A DNA stretch of 64,000 bases from Lophius americanus (lineage: Eukaryota; Chordata; Actinopteri; Lophiiformes; Lophiidae), in NCBI GenBank assembly GCA_037951165.1, contig JBBDHG010000011.1, positions 186,001 to 250,000 of the forward strand. The letters run 5' to 3'. The notes beneath the pieces were generated by a model. It ran no database searches and had not been told where the DNA came from. It worked only from the letters and a program-made list of their open reading frames with translations. This document shows, one piece after another, positions 15,301 through 27,302 of the stretch (position 1 is its first letter; every line of letters starts with the position of its first letter). The position numbers and the translations under genes are program-made.

Positions 15301-18300
15301 CCTAACGGCATTCCTGCAAGAGGCATCATCCTACTCACAGAAATCACCTGTGACATCACAATCCATTTGGACAGAGATACGTGTCCAATAAACATCATGA
15401 GTAATGACGGCTTCTTAAAAATGCTCAACAAACTGGACGAAAGGTTGTTGATCCACTCACATACAAAGTGGCATTACCCTTTCTGTACATAATACAAGGA
15501 TAGGAAATAGAAACAAATCTCTTGTTTCTGACGAGCCACAGTCAATCCGAAGAATGGAGCCATATATGAGCCTGAAAGTTCATTAGTCAGTTAATGAGCA
15601 ATTATAATAAATAATCATGATCTCAATATTGATCAGATTAATTGGGGTTACAATTTTGTCCCTATTCATGAAGGAACGGACATCAGACTATGGAAGAGAA
15701 TATATGATACCTTTAAGTATTGCAATATTTGTATGAATTTATTGAATCTCAAAAACACCATATTGATTTTTAATTAATAGTTTCCACCCAAAGTTGTGAC
15801 AATGGTTTAATTTGTGTTGTGTTTAAAGTTTGTACTGTAGTGTCAGCCCAGCCCTTGCCTACAGTGCAACAGTCTTTGACAGTAAATTGAATCATGAACA
15901 TTTAACTTGATGAGAATCATATTACGACATTCTTGCCCAGATGTATTCTGACAGCCTTATCGGACTCTACTTGCTGCAATACATTTATTTTGGTATATTC
16001 AATTTGTCCCTTACTCGACCGAAGCAACCTTTGAACCAAAACAGTGTTAGAATTAGATGAAACTCTGAAACCACTCATGTTAAAACTAAATAAACTGATT
16101 GGCAGTCCCATTTACAACAGCAGGTCAAAAACCAATTATAATCATCAAACTAAGGGTAAGAAGGAAGATTCAGATGATCAGAGTAACTACACTTCTAAAT
16201 ATTATATTTGTTGGATAAATCAGAAAGGGGAGATGAATGCTGATGAAGGAACTGCAGCACCCACCATCCATCTATCCATCTATCCATCTATCTATCCCTT
16301 TTATCCATCCACCCATCCGGATATGTATCTATACTTGTCTGTCTGTTTTCCTCAACATCCTGCTTCGTTTGATCTCCCTTTCTTTACTTTATCACATCAT
16401 CATAAACTGACAGTCCACCCACAAAGCCACCATGGTTACTGAATCTACCTCCAGCTGGCACACAAGGGCACTTACACACAGAGGACTGAGGCATGCGTCG
16501 TGTGTTGGGACCTTGGTTACTTGCATTCACATGGAGGGACCCGTGTGGATTGTGGAGGGTCCACGGGCACGGCGACGAGTCCACAGCAGAGCCAGGGGCC
16601 ACACACTCACAAACACACACACACAAACACATGTACAAACTGTTGGTAGGGGCAGCCAAGTGTCACGTCCGCAGTGGCTGAATAGAAAAGCAGGGCACCA
16701 GTGGGTTGAAATGTCACTAGTGGAAAAACTCATCATTATGGGATGTTGGTCACACGGAGATGATTATCCTGACCCTCCCTTACCTAGTTTTTCAATTAAT
16801 TATCCATAAAAGATGCAAATAATGCCTTTTCACATGCAGCTTCACTCTGCTGATTAGTCTCATAATTAACAATTTAGTCAAAATAAATAATTAGAATGAA
16901 ATGAAATAGCAAGAAGCCAAGTTTACTTTTAAATATCTCATTTGGTTTGAGTCTAAAACCAAAAGTGGCTAAAAATTCTAAATATTTAGCATTTTTGCCA
17001 AGGAACTTAATTGAACTGTTAATGTTTTATGAAAATCACATTTAACTACCTCTGTCTCCTACTTGCCTCTCACCCTTTCTTTCTCTCTCCTCTCCCTTTT
17101 CTGTTTCTCTCTATCTCTGAAGGCATCAAATGTCATGGCCACGCCCACATATCCCCTAGTTCCCATTTTTTGTTATTCATGAGTAGATTCCTGGAGTTGT
17201 GAGGTGTATGGAACACAGGAAGAAGTTCTTAATTAAGGAAGCCTCTAACAGAGAATAGGCAGATCTTTGTCAGATCCTGGTCTGATTAAATTTCAACGGA
17301 CTCCTTTTGATGAGAAAGGACCTTCATCTGCAGAGCCGATAGCATTTTCATTCCCAATATGTCACTAGATAATCATCTAGCTCTAACCTAATGGGAGCTC
17401 ATAGGGAAAACAGTCCGTTAAATGTTAAAAGGTCCAAGAGCCAGCAATTCCCGAAAAGGAACAAACGCAGAATCCGATGACCAACCAAACGCAGAGGAGG
17501 CCAATCTAACAACAGGAAATACAGTACCATGGCTGTTTCCTTGCTGGGTTTTGTGCTTGGTACCACAGGGTTGAGTCAGCTAATAGGATCACTAATGCTG
17601 CTAACTGCATGGTTAACCAAGCTTGGGATGACTATCAAACACCATCAGTAATGAGCAATATCACAACAACAGCTACAAGTTCCTCAGAAAACTCAATCTC
17701 CATCTTGATACTGGTTTCCTTGTGGTCAAACTGGTATCACTTGTGATTACGTTCACCAAAATCAATGTAGAAAGTTCTAAATTGTGTTAAAGCTCCAACA
17801 GGGAACAGGTGTAAAAAAACAAGAGAAAAAGAAAAAATAGCACTTTTGTGCCACCAAAGTTAGAAATTGAAAATTTTTGTTTTACTGAAAAAAATCATTG
17901 AATTTTTATCAAAATATACAAATAATTTCTTCAAATAATTGTTAAATTTAAGCTCCTTTAACTGAGAACACTTTGTGCTTAAAGCCGCAATTTGTTGTTT
18001 CTCCCTGGACTTTTCTAGTTTTATTTGTCACAATTGTCAGTTTGATGCAATTACTGGGTTTTGATAATTTTTGATGATTATTTGTCATTAGTTTTGAAAA
18101 CATTATATAGAACTGCAACAGTAACTCTATTTCCAGCCCTGCGAGGCAGTTTCTCTTTGTGAAGTTAAAACAAGCCAATGTTTGGTGTTTTCAGTCAATA
18201 AATGACACTTCGTCAATTATCAAAATTAGACTCAATTTTCAGTGGAGTACCTCCTCTGTTCACTGTTTGAGCTCTAGTGGCACCTCTCTCTTCACCTCCC

Positions 18301-21300
18301 CACTCTTCAGTCCGATCTCATTACAGAGTTCAACTGCAAAACTCCACTTGACACAAACTGAGAAAATCAGCTTCCGAGGGTCACAATTTTACTTTCTATG
18401 GATTCATTTCTTTATTTTGACTTGGAGATATCAACCAGGTCAGCGCTGTGATACCTCTAACACAGCATGTTTTTTGGGTCTGGTGTGTTAATTATCAGGT
18501 CATAGAAGTGACGCTGAGATGAAAAAAGTCACCACTGCCACGTAAATATAAATAAATTAAAAATATGGTCTATATGATGACCGGGTTTCGTGATTCGTGA
18601 TTGTATGTCCTAAAGTCTCAGAAGTTTAATAACAATCAGTTGTTAGTTTCAACACCTCAAATGTCATAATTTGCTATGATTTGTGTTACATCAGAAAGAC
18701 AAAGACCAGCCATCACAGTTTGGTGTTTAAGTTGCTCAGATTCTTACACTTCCTGCTTCCAACACATCAACTTCTTTGGCAAAGTGGTCCTTTGCTGATT
18801 AATATATCCAAAACACTAAGAATTTTCAATGTATTTCGATAATCAAAGTTATTCGGACTCCACCTGTCAGTGGTTATAAAGGTATGGCTGTATGATCAGA
18901 GTATGGTATTTATAAGATATCGCTTTATGCGCTCAGAAATTTCTAATTTTCCACTATTTCTTCCCCATTCTACAGACTAAACGGTTTGCTGTTGCTTAGT
19001 CTAATTCTGATGTGGGTTTGGAGAGATGAATGTTATACATGTTCCAATCACCATCTGGAAGATCAAGAAGGAGTATTTTCTGCGTTTACTAGCTGTAACA
19101 ACAGAGTGTGGATCTGGCAGGACACACTGCATGATCGTGTGATATAAAACCAGGAAACAATAGAGGAGCGGCGTCTGAAGCTGGTGTGTTTGAGGTTCAA
19201 GTCAATCATTTGTTTATGAAAATGAAGATGTAAATTATTCCAGAATGGGATTCAGTTTAGCTTAGATTTCCTTCTTTACATGTTTAAATCAGTGCTTCTG
19301 TAAATCTGTTGTTTTCTTACTTATAGTCATCAATTGTTGATTGTTTTATCAGATGAATCAAATTAGGAAAACATGACAGTATTTCCAACATATTTTAACG
19401 CACTCCATTTAAAATATCCAACATGCCTACCTCAATGTTTCAGTTTTTTAAAATACACTGATCAGCCATTACATTATAACTACCGAAGGAATAACACCTA
19501 ATGATGTCATTACATGTCACCAGCCAGAGGAGGGGATATATACAGCGACTTTAACGAAGGTGGCTAGACAACTGGGTCACAGAATCCCCCAAACTTCAGG
19601 TCTTGTTGGGTGTTCCAAGTCTGGAGTGGTTAGGGATACTGACCACTAACTAATAATCCTTAACTGCAGGATAGAGTTTTATTATGCCTAATCTGGAGTG
19701 GTAAGGTTTCATGTGGACTTAAAACAAAGTGGTCTATGGAAGGAAAACTGGTGAACTGGCAACAGGTTTCAAGAGTGCCCAAGGCTTATTCTTATTCATG
19801 TGGTGGAGAGTGGAGGCCAGCCTGTGATTTCGGCTTCCACAGAAGAGTTACTGAAGCAATAAATGCTGAAAAGGTTGTCGGTAACAACACAAAATTCATC
19901 CTAGAAGTGTTTTGGAAGCAAAAGAGGGATCTACAGAATATTAGGCAGGTGGTTTTGGTGTCATGGACGATCTGTGTATGTGGAGCATGATTTGTTAGTT
20001 GTTTGGGAGCTTTGATTAGAGTTTAATCACTCTAAATGATGTAGCGTCATGATAATGATTTTCAGCTTGTCTTATATTAAGAGTCAAATAACACACCCAC
20101 AGATCCTGCCAACGGTTTTACTTCTCCTCTGTTCATCGTCCTGTGACAAAGCTCAGAAGGCCCCTGATAGATAAGAACGTCACTTTCAATAAATGACTAA
20201 AAACTGTTCCATTTTGATAAGACATCTCTCACTAAGCTGTCACTGGTTTGCTTCCGACGTTCAACAGGAAACACATGGCTTTTGTTCTGTTGAATTTAGC
20301 CAATATTACTGACAATTATGGTGGCTATCAGACCTCCATACTTATCTAGTGCTGGAAGAGCAGCAACGAGAAGAAAAGACTGCCCATAAGGTGGAATTTA
20401 TTGTCTCATCATATTAATAGTTTCAATATAATGAGGATTGCTGTATTTAACTGAAGCACCGAAAATTCTAATCTTCAGTTCATATTGAAAAAAAAAGGTA
20501 CATGACTCAGATATACCAGCACTATTATCCATCAGCAGTGTGCCAAATTACATTCTGTTCAACGAAGCAGAACCAGCTCCATCTACTAGAAGAATCACGC
20601 TTGATTTGAAGTTAACAAATGAGTTAGAGCTTCCCTTCATTCAGAAATGTGTTTCTCTTTTTGTTCCAACAGTTGAATGCCTGAGATTCATTGCGTTGAA
20701 TCATGTCCGTGTCAGAATTTGATACTACAAGGTTGTTGTTTTTTTTACACATTGACTGCTGAAAGTGTAAATTCTTTCTGTACTCATTGAAAATCTGGTC
20801 AAACATAATAGATACAAGAGAGAAGTGAAAACCTGATTACTGTGATGCAACTATAAGATAAGATGCACGTAAAAGATAAGATAAGATCCATGGACAAAAT
20901 AAGATAAGGTAAGATAAAATAAGATTTATTAATCCCTAATTGAAATCAAACTCACACACTTGAGTCCAGAAGTCAAATATTGGGACATAGACACTTTTTC
21001 CTTAAACTTCTCCTTCTCTCTCTGAATAGACCACAGAACCACTACCGAAGACCTAACTTTCTATCCAGTCACATTTTTTATCATGTTTTTATCAATAACT
21101 TTGTGATAAAAAAAAGCAGGGATATTTTGGTAAATGTTGCTGGAATCTCGAGGCTCCCTTCATCTGCCTCATTCCACTCATAGGAGAGTGAAATCAACAA
21201 CAGCTCAACATTTTTGACATCTGCCTAATGGAGTAAAGGTGTGTTCTCAAAATTTGAAAATGTAAAATAATTAGTGGAATTCGGTTTTCAGTTTACATAT

Positions 21301-24300
21301 AACTCTATGACAAATCGAAGACAAACAGGAGAGGAGATTGTTCCATAAATAATAATATACAAAGGAATACTTGGGTGTTATTTTGTACGCAAGAACAGGA
21401 GAATCTCAGAAAATTGAGAAAATGCCATATTTCTCTTACAAAAGTATTATCGTTTAAAGAACATGTTTTCATCCAAATCATGGGGAAATGTTATTTTGTC
21501 CACCAGTGTGAAAAAAACTATATTGAACAGGAGTACTATACTCTATATAATGATTGTGGAAGGTTAACCATTAATTGACTTACAACGAAGAATATACATC
21601 TGATTCGTTATGCATGACAGAGTATGGGTTCATTTGCATACACCCACTGAAGGCTTTGCTAGTTAGCAGAGGAACCAAATTAAGCATGCTAAATGAATCC
21701 TAGTGTGGGAACATTTCCTCCAGAAAGGTAGATTTTATGGCACTGTTCTACAGTTGAGAATTAGCTTGTCTAAGAATGGCTTGCAGCCTTAACTCAATAT
21801 AACTGATAACCAAGGGGAAAGGGCCTGATTTATGCCAATCCTTGGTGATGAGCTCCCATTCAGTGGCTCCAAGCTTGAGGGATTCATGTGCCAACATTAT
21901 ATGGGTTCTTTATCGAGAGCTACTTTTAGGAGAAGGATGGGTTGAAAGTTGAGATAAACATGGTAGATAATCTAAATGCTAGTTCAGACTTCTTAACAGC
22001 TCCCACAAAAAGCTACTTCATCTACACCTCTTCACTTCATCACTGCTGACTGTGAGATCAAGTCCAGTGTGCTCCTCTCAGAGAGCCTCCACATCAGGTA
22101 CCTGTCCTCAGACAACTTTGCCGAACCCTCTTTTTTTTTACCCCTTAAACATAAACTGGTCAGTTAATGAATGACGGCCGTCTGACTATTAAAATTAAAA
22201 TTGTTTGATTGACGTCAGACATCCTTTTTGTGGACCCTTAAGCTGGGCTTACAATGTACAACTTTAGAGTCGTGGCAATCTGATTTTAAATCACAACTGT
22301 TTGAATCAAACACAAGAACAAACAAGATGACACTAATATCACTATCAGTGCCATCTTTATCAGTTTTGTGTCAGCAGAAAATCTTTATCTTCTCACGGGG
22401 GGTCTGGAGCCAATTCCAGCTGCCATTGGGCACCCAGGAGAAAACGCCGGGTTCATCACCAACACATCGGGTCAAACAAGTCCCATTCTCCGGTGATGGA
22501 CTTTATCCAAGTGCCTTCAACATTGTTTGCCACTATTATATTGTTTACCTACATTTTTATAGAAGTATTCTGTGTACTTTATATAAGTATGCAGAATTAG
22601 GTAGTGTCTGAATCTCAACAGATTATTGTTGCCTCATTTTCTTTTTCCTTTTTCTTTATATTTACATGCACTTTATTCCTTTATTTTAATGTACATGTGT
22701 ATTTATATTTCCCTTTTTTTTCTTTTCTTTCTTTTTTCTTTCTTTTTCTTATTTCTTAATTTTCTGTACTGTGTACATATGTATATGTATATATACAGTA
22801 TATACATACACATACATATGTATTTCTTTACCTATCTATTTAAATGTATTTATCTATACATGTCTATAAGATGTCCTACTCCGTCTTTTTCAATTGATTT
22901 ATAACTAACAATTGAATGCATTGCCCGTTTAGAGCGAAATGGAAGTTACTTTTATGTCGTTAGTATATATATAAGTATTGACACACAGCAATTGTTAACT
23001 GGCATTATATTTATATTTCACATTAAAAAAAAAAATAGCACAGTCGCATAGTGGGATAGCACAGTTGCTTCACAGTAAAAAAGGTTCTGGGTTTAAATCC
23101 ACCTGGGAACTTTCTTTTCCAAGAAATTTGGGTGATCCCCCAAAATTCAAGCCTCTGGATTGATCCTTCCCTGAGGGAGCAGTGGGCATCCCCTTTGGGG
23201 CGTCTGAGGAGCGTATTGGGTTTAGGGTTTTGATCAAGACCCTACGACATGTAAACTGGCTGGGGTTGAAATCGGCTAAATTTCCCACCCTCCTATTCGG
23301 AGACGGCTGCTCTACCCACTGAGCTACTGCTGCCTTTCATCTTGATGATAGAACATCTCATATCATGTCGGGAAATCTTTCCTTAATGACATACACTGAA
23401 GACAAATTTCACAGCAACTTTATATCCTGCTGGCTTCATTCATCTATCTTAATCATTTTAACTACACAGCACAGATTATCTAATCATAGATTATTCATGA
23501 ACGTTGAGATGGAGTAAGAAAGAGATAGAGTAAAGATGGTAGATTATTGCAATGTGAGGTGTTGCAGATCCAGAAGAATTAAGGCTACACTGACCTGAAA
23601 TGCACAGCTTCAGGCCAAAGAAGCACATTGTTGTTGTTGCACAAATACAGAAACCAGGTTGCCAGTATTAATAGAGGAAAATAAAGACACCGCGATATAG
23701 CATTTTCCAAAATCAGCAATAATCTGGAAGAGGAGCGCAATGTTCACCTTCAGTGACTCTTACTCCTCACATGGCACAATAGCAAGGTTTTATATGATAT
23801 GAAATATTCAGCAGAGGAAGAAAATATGTGGTCGGTTTCACAGCTGAGGAACACTTAGCTGATGAAATATACATGTCTGGACGATCCCAAGCTCCAAATG
23901 TGTTTCTGGTTGTTCCCGCTAGTCAGACGGCTTTAACACTTTTGACAGTTTCAAGCATATCTCACATAAATCCTGCTCTGGCTACTTCTTGATGAAAAAT
24001 ACACAACCAAAAATCTGCCAAGGATGTTAAGCACAACAGAAGCATTTCCTGCTTCATCACGTAAGACCTTAATGGTCACTTTGTGGTCTGATGGACATCT
24101 GAGCGCTAGAGTTTGATTCACTCATGAACCACCGAGACAGTTTTACAGCTAAATGCGACTTCCTGTGCCCAAACTCTCCCTGATTTCCTTGTGCTATCGT
24201 CCATCAGCAGCTCAGTTTGTCCCATCTGCAAGCCGCTCTGCATAAGAGCACCAGCTAAATGCTCCAGAACAGCGCCTTAATGCCTAAGGTCACAGCAATA

Positions 24301-27300
24301 CAGCAGAGATGATGTGATTTGGGCGACGCTATGCAAGGGAGACGGAGAGAGGCTTATCTGCCAGAGCTTGGCAGATTGCTGAGTTTATCTAATAAACAGG
24401 TGGAGCGTCGGGTCTTCTTCTCAAAGACGAAGACTAAAAAGTTTCATCCCGCAGCGCCACCCATCAAATCTGACAGGAAATTGTAGCCTGAGGTTTATTA
24501 CTTTGAATTTCAATAAATGCAATGACTCAAAGTCCTCAAACACTCCATTTATTTGAAAGCCAGGGTCATGGTGAATTGAAAATGTTCCTAATCCTCAAGA
24601 ACACTTGTCTTACAGCCGTGCCAGACGTCGTTTTGTAGAAGAAGCGCTCTATTTTTTTTATGGCTAGGGTACTTTCAAGGTTTTTTAAACTTCCTCTAAT
24701 GAATTGCTCGCACTAATGCAGATAATCATTACTCAGTCAAACCATTTTATGATCCACCAATCTTCTAAGTCTTTTATCAATCATGTGTATTCTGCTTTTC
24801 CAATAAAGCTTCATGATCTTCACTAGATGTTATTTATTTCAAGAAAATCACAAACAAGGACTTGCGGTGATGATTTATTGAGCAAGCCTGACAAGGTTCT
24901 GTGCATAGCAATTTTGCTGTGTCTCTGAAACGCGTTCTCCCTCAAGACTCTGAGATACAGGATTTTTTAATAACTGTCAAGATACTTCAAAATTTTTGAT
25001 CCTGGCTCTCCATGTATTCACGAAACTGACAGACAAGGCAATTGTGGCAGAATTATTCAGCAATGTTGCTCACTAAATTGCTTATTCCCCTATCAAAACA
25101 GAAGACAATTGTTCTGCCTTGTCTGTTAATGAATAACAGATATGACTGGCAATTATTCCCATGACCTATTAATTTTCAAATTATGGACGGGGATGAGTTT
25201 TCTCCATTATTCGATAGTCATTTCGTCTGTAAAATGTCAGAAAATAGAGAAAATGTCAACTGCAATATCCCAGAGCTCACAGTGACATCTTTACATTGTT
25301 CATTTTGTCTTAACCAAAGATCATAATTTCAATTTTGGCAAAGGAAATACGGAATTTGGTGTTTTTTTGGGGCACTTTCTGTCTACTATTCAATCAATCA
25401 GCAATCTTTCTCAGCTGCTTAATAGATACATCTCGATTTGGGTGTATTTGTCATCCAATTTCACAGTTACATAGACAACAAAGCAATTTGAAGACTTCTA
25501 GCTGGGCTTTGGGAAAATTGATTAACATTTTTCTTCGAGTTTTTACATGACATTCTCGAGACTAAACAATCAATCGACTATTCAAAGTACGGTTTTCTCT
25601 CCCATACTCTAAGACTCATACATCTACATGGCCTCGTCTACAGCATAACCTGTGTGAACGGGGTATTCAAAGTCAATCAACTCACAATTCAACAGCAGAA
25701 ACCTTCTCACCCTGTGTTTTCCATGAGCACCAGCTACAGCCGCACACAGACACGTCCATCACACTATCAGGGCTCCTGTCAGGCTTCATCCCACTGTGAT
25801 CCCCCAATAACCCTCCAAACACCTTAATGTTTGGAGTATCTCATGCTGGGTGTGACAATGTCACTTCTTCTGATCATTAATAACATCTGCCAGCAGCAGG
25901 TTCTGCTCCGATAAACACTCTCGGCTGGATTAGGACCTCCAATGGACCTGCAGCTGCCAATTTCACCTTAAAGTATGTTTATCACTGCAGCGAGAGAAAA
26001 ATTAAGGCTTTTATGAATGAATACGAAGCATTTTGGTGTATCCGGGTTGAGATTTCAAATGTGAGTATTGATGTTTTTTAATTAAGGCGGCTGATTCCTG
26101 ATCGTCGGAAACTTGGCGTGATAAATGATCCCCAGAATTTACGTCCTGAGACATTAATTCTTTGTCCTCCTGTGGATGCTCAGACCGTATTCTCAGCTGC
26201 ACATCACTGCGGGAGAGGCAGGTTTCACTGCAGATTTTGCAGACCTGACTCAAGTGATAGATGAGTAAAACTGTCGCCTACGAATGCACAATATCTGATT
26301 CTCACTGCAAAAGCACCTTTTTTGCTGTGACATATCCACATGTGTCTCTCTTGCACAGCTTTGCAGCAGAAAACATTTATCCACAACAAATTGACATTTC
26401 AGGTAACAGGGTAGCCAACATCCAACCTGTAACTAGGCGTCCTCCATCACAATGTTGGCCTTCTTTTCCCGAGCCTGTATGAATAAAATATGCAATCCCC
26501 ATTTTATAAGGCAGAGATGCCCTGCTCTTCTCTGAGGTGGGTTTAAATAGCAGCAGCGTGGATTGCTGTGATAGAGACTCAATGGCCCATTGAAAGAGAG
26601 TTTGTGTATCTTTGTATGGGAAAGGAAAAAGAGATGGAAGGGGTGGGGGAGTGAAAATTATTCCCAAGCATCCTCCTCCACCCCATCCTCAGCTGCTCTA
26701 CAGGCCTGAAAACACAGAGGCAGGATGCTGAGATCACAGGCATCAGAAGCCAAAGTGTCCCTCTGAGCTGCTCTGTCACGCAGCGTTGCATCGCAATGCT
26801 ATTATTAAACCAGACACACAAACACACACAGGTAGGCTTGGCTGTTTGTGACAACATCTCAAGGTCATACATTGGGTTGGTTTTCAGACCCAGAACCTGC
26901 GAGCAGCCCGGTTGGGTCTAAGTTCTTAAACAGAACCACCAACTGAGACAAAGAGCAGCGGCCTGATCCCGCAGTGTCTTCCCGGTCTGCCCTCATCCTC
27001 TCCCGGCTACTGAGAGCTGGGCAGGCCGGTCCGCGACTAACAAACATCTGGATGGGAGGAGCGGGAGGAGAGTATAGGAGAAGGGGGGGGGGGGGCAGTT
27101 ACGTTCGGCTAGATTCCGTTACTAAGAGGAGATGTAGATGGTGATGGTGGAGGATAAAAAAAAGGAGAAGGAGGGGGGACGGAGGCTAGCGTTTTTTTCC
27201 GCTCCGGTTCCGTTATTTCTTACCCTCTGACAGCTCCAGCTCCAGCTCCGCCAGCCGGGCTCGGATCTCCAACGGTATCGGCGACGCCTCACGGTCCGCC

Positions 27301-27302
27301 AT
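784..27302 (-). CDS. dip2c: Disco-interacting protein 2 homolog C (5' part of gene)
   Basis: DIP2 proteins carry an N-terminal DMAP1-binding domain followed by two AMP-binding (acyl-CoA synthetase-like) domains; only the N-terminal part lies here and the gene runs off the left edge. Coding exons on the minus strand: 27224-27302, 9939-10010, 9168-9272, 8551-8676, 3871-4146, optional 2233-2355, 1389-1535, 784-903. All junctions are phase 1 with GT-AG ends, and frame is kept with or without the optional exon. Recognisable pieces are the start MADREASPIPLEIRARLAEL, then DITQKGYEKKR, RDERYRS, DVHTEAVQA, MPSKRRSLVVQTSMDAYTPP, NHSAPPDV, KYGNAERMETGDG and FFVDDFDELLE. The combination SLVVQTSMDAYTPP plus KYGNAE plus ETGDG fits DIP2C rather than DIP2A or DIP2B. 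Exon 1 sits in a GC-rich promoter region. Differences from human DIP2C are a His/Leu-rich extension in the 3871-4146 exon and the optional exon. I found no further exon between 1 and 783. Confidence 0.93.
904..2232. other. dip2c introns around exon 1389-1535
   Basis: Apart from the exon at 1389-1535, this is plain intronic sequence with no recognised repeat. Confidence 0.55.
2233..2355 (-). CDS. dip2c: Optional in-frame exon of dip2c
   Basis: A 123-nt open segment with a pyrimidine-rich acceptor (TTTTTGCTCACGCAG) and a GTAGGT donor, phase 1 at both ends. It fits in frame between the neighbouring dip2c exons and encodes 41 residues including GIGHLSLKRKGALSVAENGG and LWPPPLESD. The canonical human protein, as I recall it, passes directly from the Ser-rich exon to ENHSAPPDV, so this is best read as a cassette exon. 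It was found by splice-site and phase logic, not by homology. Confidence 0.6.
2401..2431. repeat. (AAT)n microsatellite
   Basis: A short run of about six AAT units near 2412-2431, within the intron next to the optional dip2c exon. Confidence 0.8.
2860..3260 (-). pseudogene. Fragment resembling a coiled-coil protein coding sequence
   Basis: Minus-strand translation gives KLKIEREHYKDIIKTNELLY and VPWLYDEDVESAPKEMKA. In a shifted frame it continues as KIEKAQREVRCTDVQKDLMR and DKSWMDKELREMSVGE, and in another frame as LIAKLKRYTIEREIIGLLTK and AAMTQQHKIF. The charged, heptad-like composition suggests a coiled coil. Frameshifts and the intronic position suggest a retrocopy or decayed exon. I do not recognise the parent gene. 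Confidence 0.4.
3350..3595 (-). mobile_element. Tc1-like transposon remnant
   Basis: The reverse complement of 3500-3595 reads AGCCATAACATTATAACCAG and onward through GATTATCTCGTTACAATGGC, the 5' end of a common fish Tc1-like element. The 3350-3400 part resembles its other end, so this is probably an internally deleted copy. Confidence 0.65.
3871..4146 (-). CDS. dip2c: dip2c exon with Ser-rich and His/Leu-rich tract
   Basis: The exon starts DSSSGSEEE, contains GMEHWMSRP and a serine run followed by TQSGGSGNAGRLAD, as in DIP2C. It then continues with about 30 residues rich in HTH and HL steps (LAHTHISHLAHTHLVHTHLG and onward). In human DIP2C, as I recall it, the corresponding exon ends soon after the first HI. 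The donor is GTAAGG. A second acceptor 21 nt upstream (exon start 4167) is also in frame and would add seven residues, so two isoforms are possible. Confidence 0.85.
5267..5590 (+). mobile_element. Tc1/mariner transposase relic (second family)
   Basis: The left part, CCAAAGTATGCGGACACCT, resembles the terminal repeat of a fish Tc1-like element. About 190 bp downstream, the plus strand encodes a decayed form of the catalytic-domain stretch that reads NPIEHLWDEL in intact copies; here it is PNQHLWDDLADQLGD. The distance implies a large internal deletion. Confidence 0.6.
6000..6090 (+). repeat. 3' tail of an interspersed retroelement
   Basis: GAAAGGTGCTATATTGAATA followed by GATTGACTGATTGA resembles the 3' tail (interval-of-size wording plus TTGA microsatellite) common to fish retroposons. 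Confidence 0.35.
7815..8000 (+). repeat. Fish interspersed repeat fragment
   Basis: GTTGACATGTTCTCCCCATG, then GTGTGGGTTCCCACCGG and CTAAATTGACTGTCTGAGCG, match the body of a very common teleost dispersed repeat (GGAGTTTGCATGTTCTCCC type). The copy is diverged. Confidence 0.6.
8677..8745. repeat. (AG)-rich microsatellite at dip2c acceptor
   Basis: On the minus strand this is a CT-rich tract ending directly in CTTTTAG, so it forms the polypyrimidine tract of the dip2c exon 8551-8676. Confidence 0.85.
9322..9354. repeat. (CA)n microsatellite
   Basis: About 16 CA units, 50 bp upstream of the acceptor of dip2c exon 9168-9272 (TG repeat on the transcript). Confidence 0.95.
10160..10280 (+). mobile_element. 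tRNA-derived SINE fragment
   Basis: AGCACGTGGCCTTCGGTTTG, then AATCTGGTTAGAGACGTTTG and CTCTTCTGTCTCTCCCAGTC, match the B-box region and tRNA-unrelated body of a common fish SINE. Confidence 0.6.
10695..10731. repeat. Short tandem repeat, 11-bp unit
   Basis: More than three tandem copies of GACAATTAATG. Confidence 0.9.
11110..11165 (+). repeat. 3' tail of a fish retroelement
   Basis: AATCAGAATCAGAAATACTT, then TATTGATCCCCGGGGGGAAA, is the widespread teleost retroelement 3' end (TTTATTGATCCC...GGGGAAATT). Confidence 0.7.
16255..16320. repeat. CATC/TATC microsatellite
   Basis: Imperfect tandem CATC and TATC tetramers. Confidence 0.85.
18746..18896 (-). mobile_element. Tc1-like transposon 5'-end fragment
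   Basis: CCTGCTTCCAACACATCAAC and ACCTGTCAGTGGTTATAAAG, ending near TATGGCTGTATGATCAG, match in reverse orientation the 5' terminal 150 bp of the same family seen at 19466 and 55655. Confidence 0.65.
19466..19975 (+). mobile_element. Internally deleted Tc1-like transposon
   Basis: The left end is GATCAGCCATTACATTATAA. It is followed by recognisable transposase DNA-binding-domain coding (GTGGCTAGACAACTGGGTCA, CTTGTTGGGTGTTCCAAGTC, GGTGAACTGGCAACAGG). It then jumps directly to the 3' end (GAAGCAAAAGAGGGATCTAC, AATATTAGGCAGGTGG). The DDE catalytic centre is deleted, so it is non-autonomous and dead. Confidence 0.75.
20850..20945 (+). repeat. (AAGAT)n and retroelement tail
   Basis: Repeated AAGAT/AGATA units followed by AAGATTTATTAATCCCTAAT, another copy of the TTTATTGATCCC-type tail. 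Confidence 0.7.
22395..22500 (+). repeat. Fish interspersed repeat fragment
   Basis: GGGGTCTGGAGCCAATTCCA, then GCTGCCATTGGGCACCCAGG, resembles the teleost dispersed repeat GGGCTGGAGCCTATCCCAGCTG. Confidence 0.5.
23040..23337. mobile_element. Two tRNA-derived SINE heads facing each other
   Basis: The plus strand at 23041-23100 has GGGATAGCACAGTTGCTTCA and a B-box-like GGTTCTGGGTTTAAATCC. The minus strand from 23335 has GCAGTAGCTCAGTGGGTAGA, a tRNA A-box-type head. The arrangement is either two SINEs inserted head to head or one composite; both are diverged. Confidence 0.6.

Larger units (their letters stand above)
10011..27223. other. 17-kb first intron of dip2c
   Basis: A long intron with SINE, Tc1-like and other dispersed repeat fragments annotated individually. 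There are short purine-rich tracts near 12555-12620, CT/CA tracts near 13510-13560, and a T-rich stretch with (TA)-like steps near 22690-22830. No exon of another gene could be supported on either strand. Confidence 0.5.

Noticed and set aside
22020..22140. Protein-like stretch (plus strand, FITADCEIKSSVLLSE)
   Set aside because: Short, no flanking splice sites and no recognised family; left uncalled.
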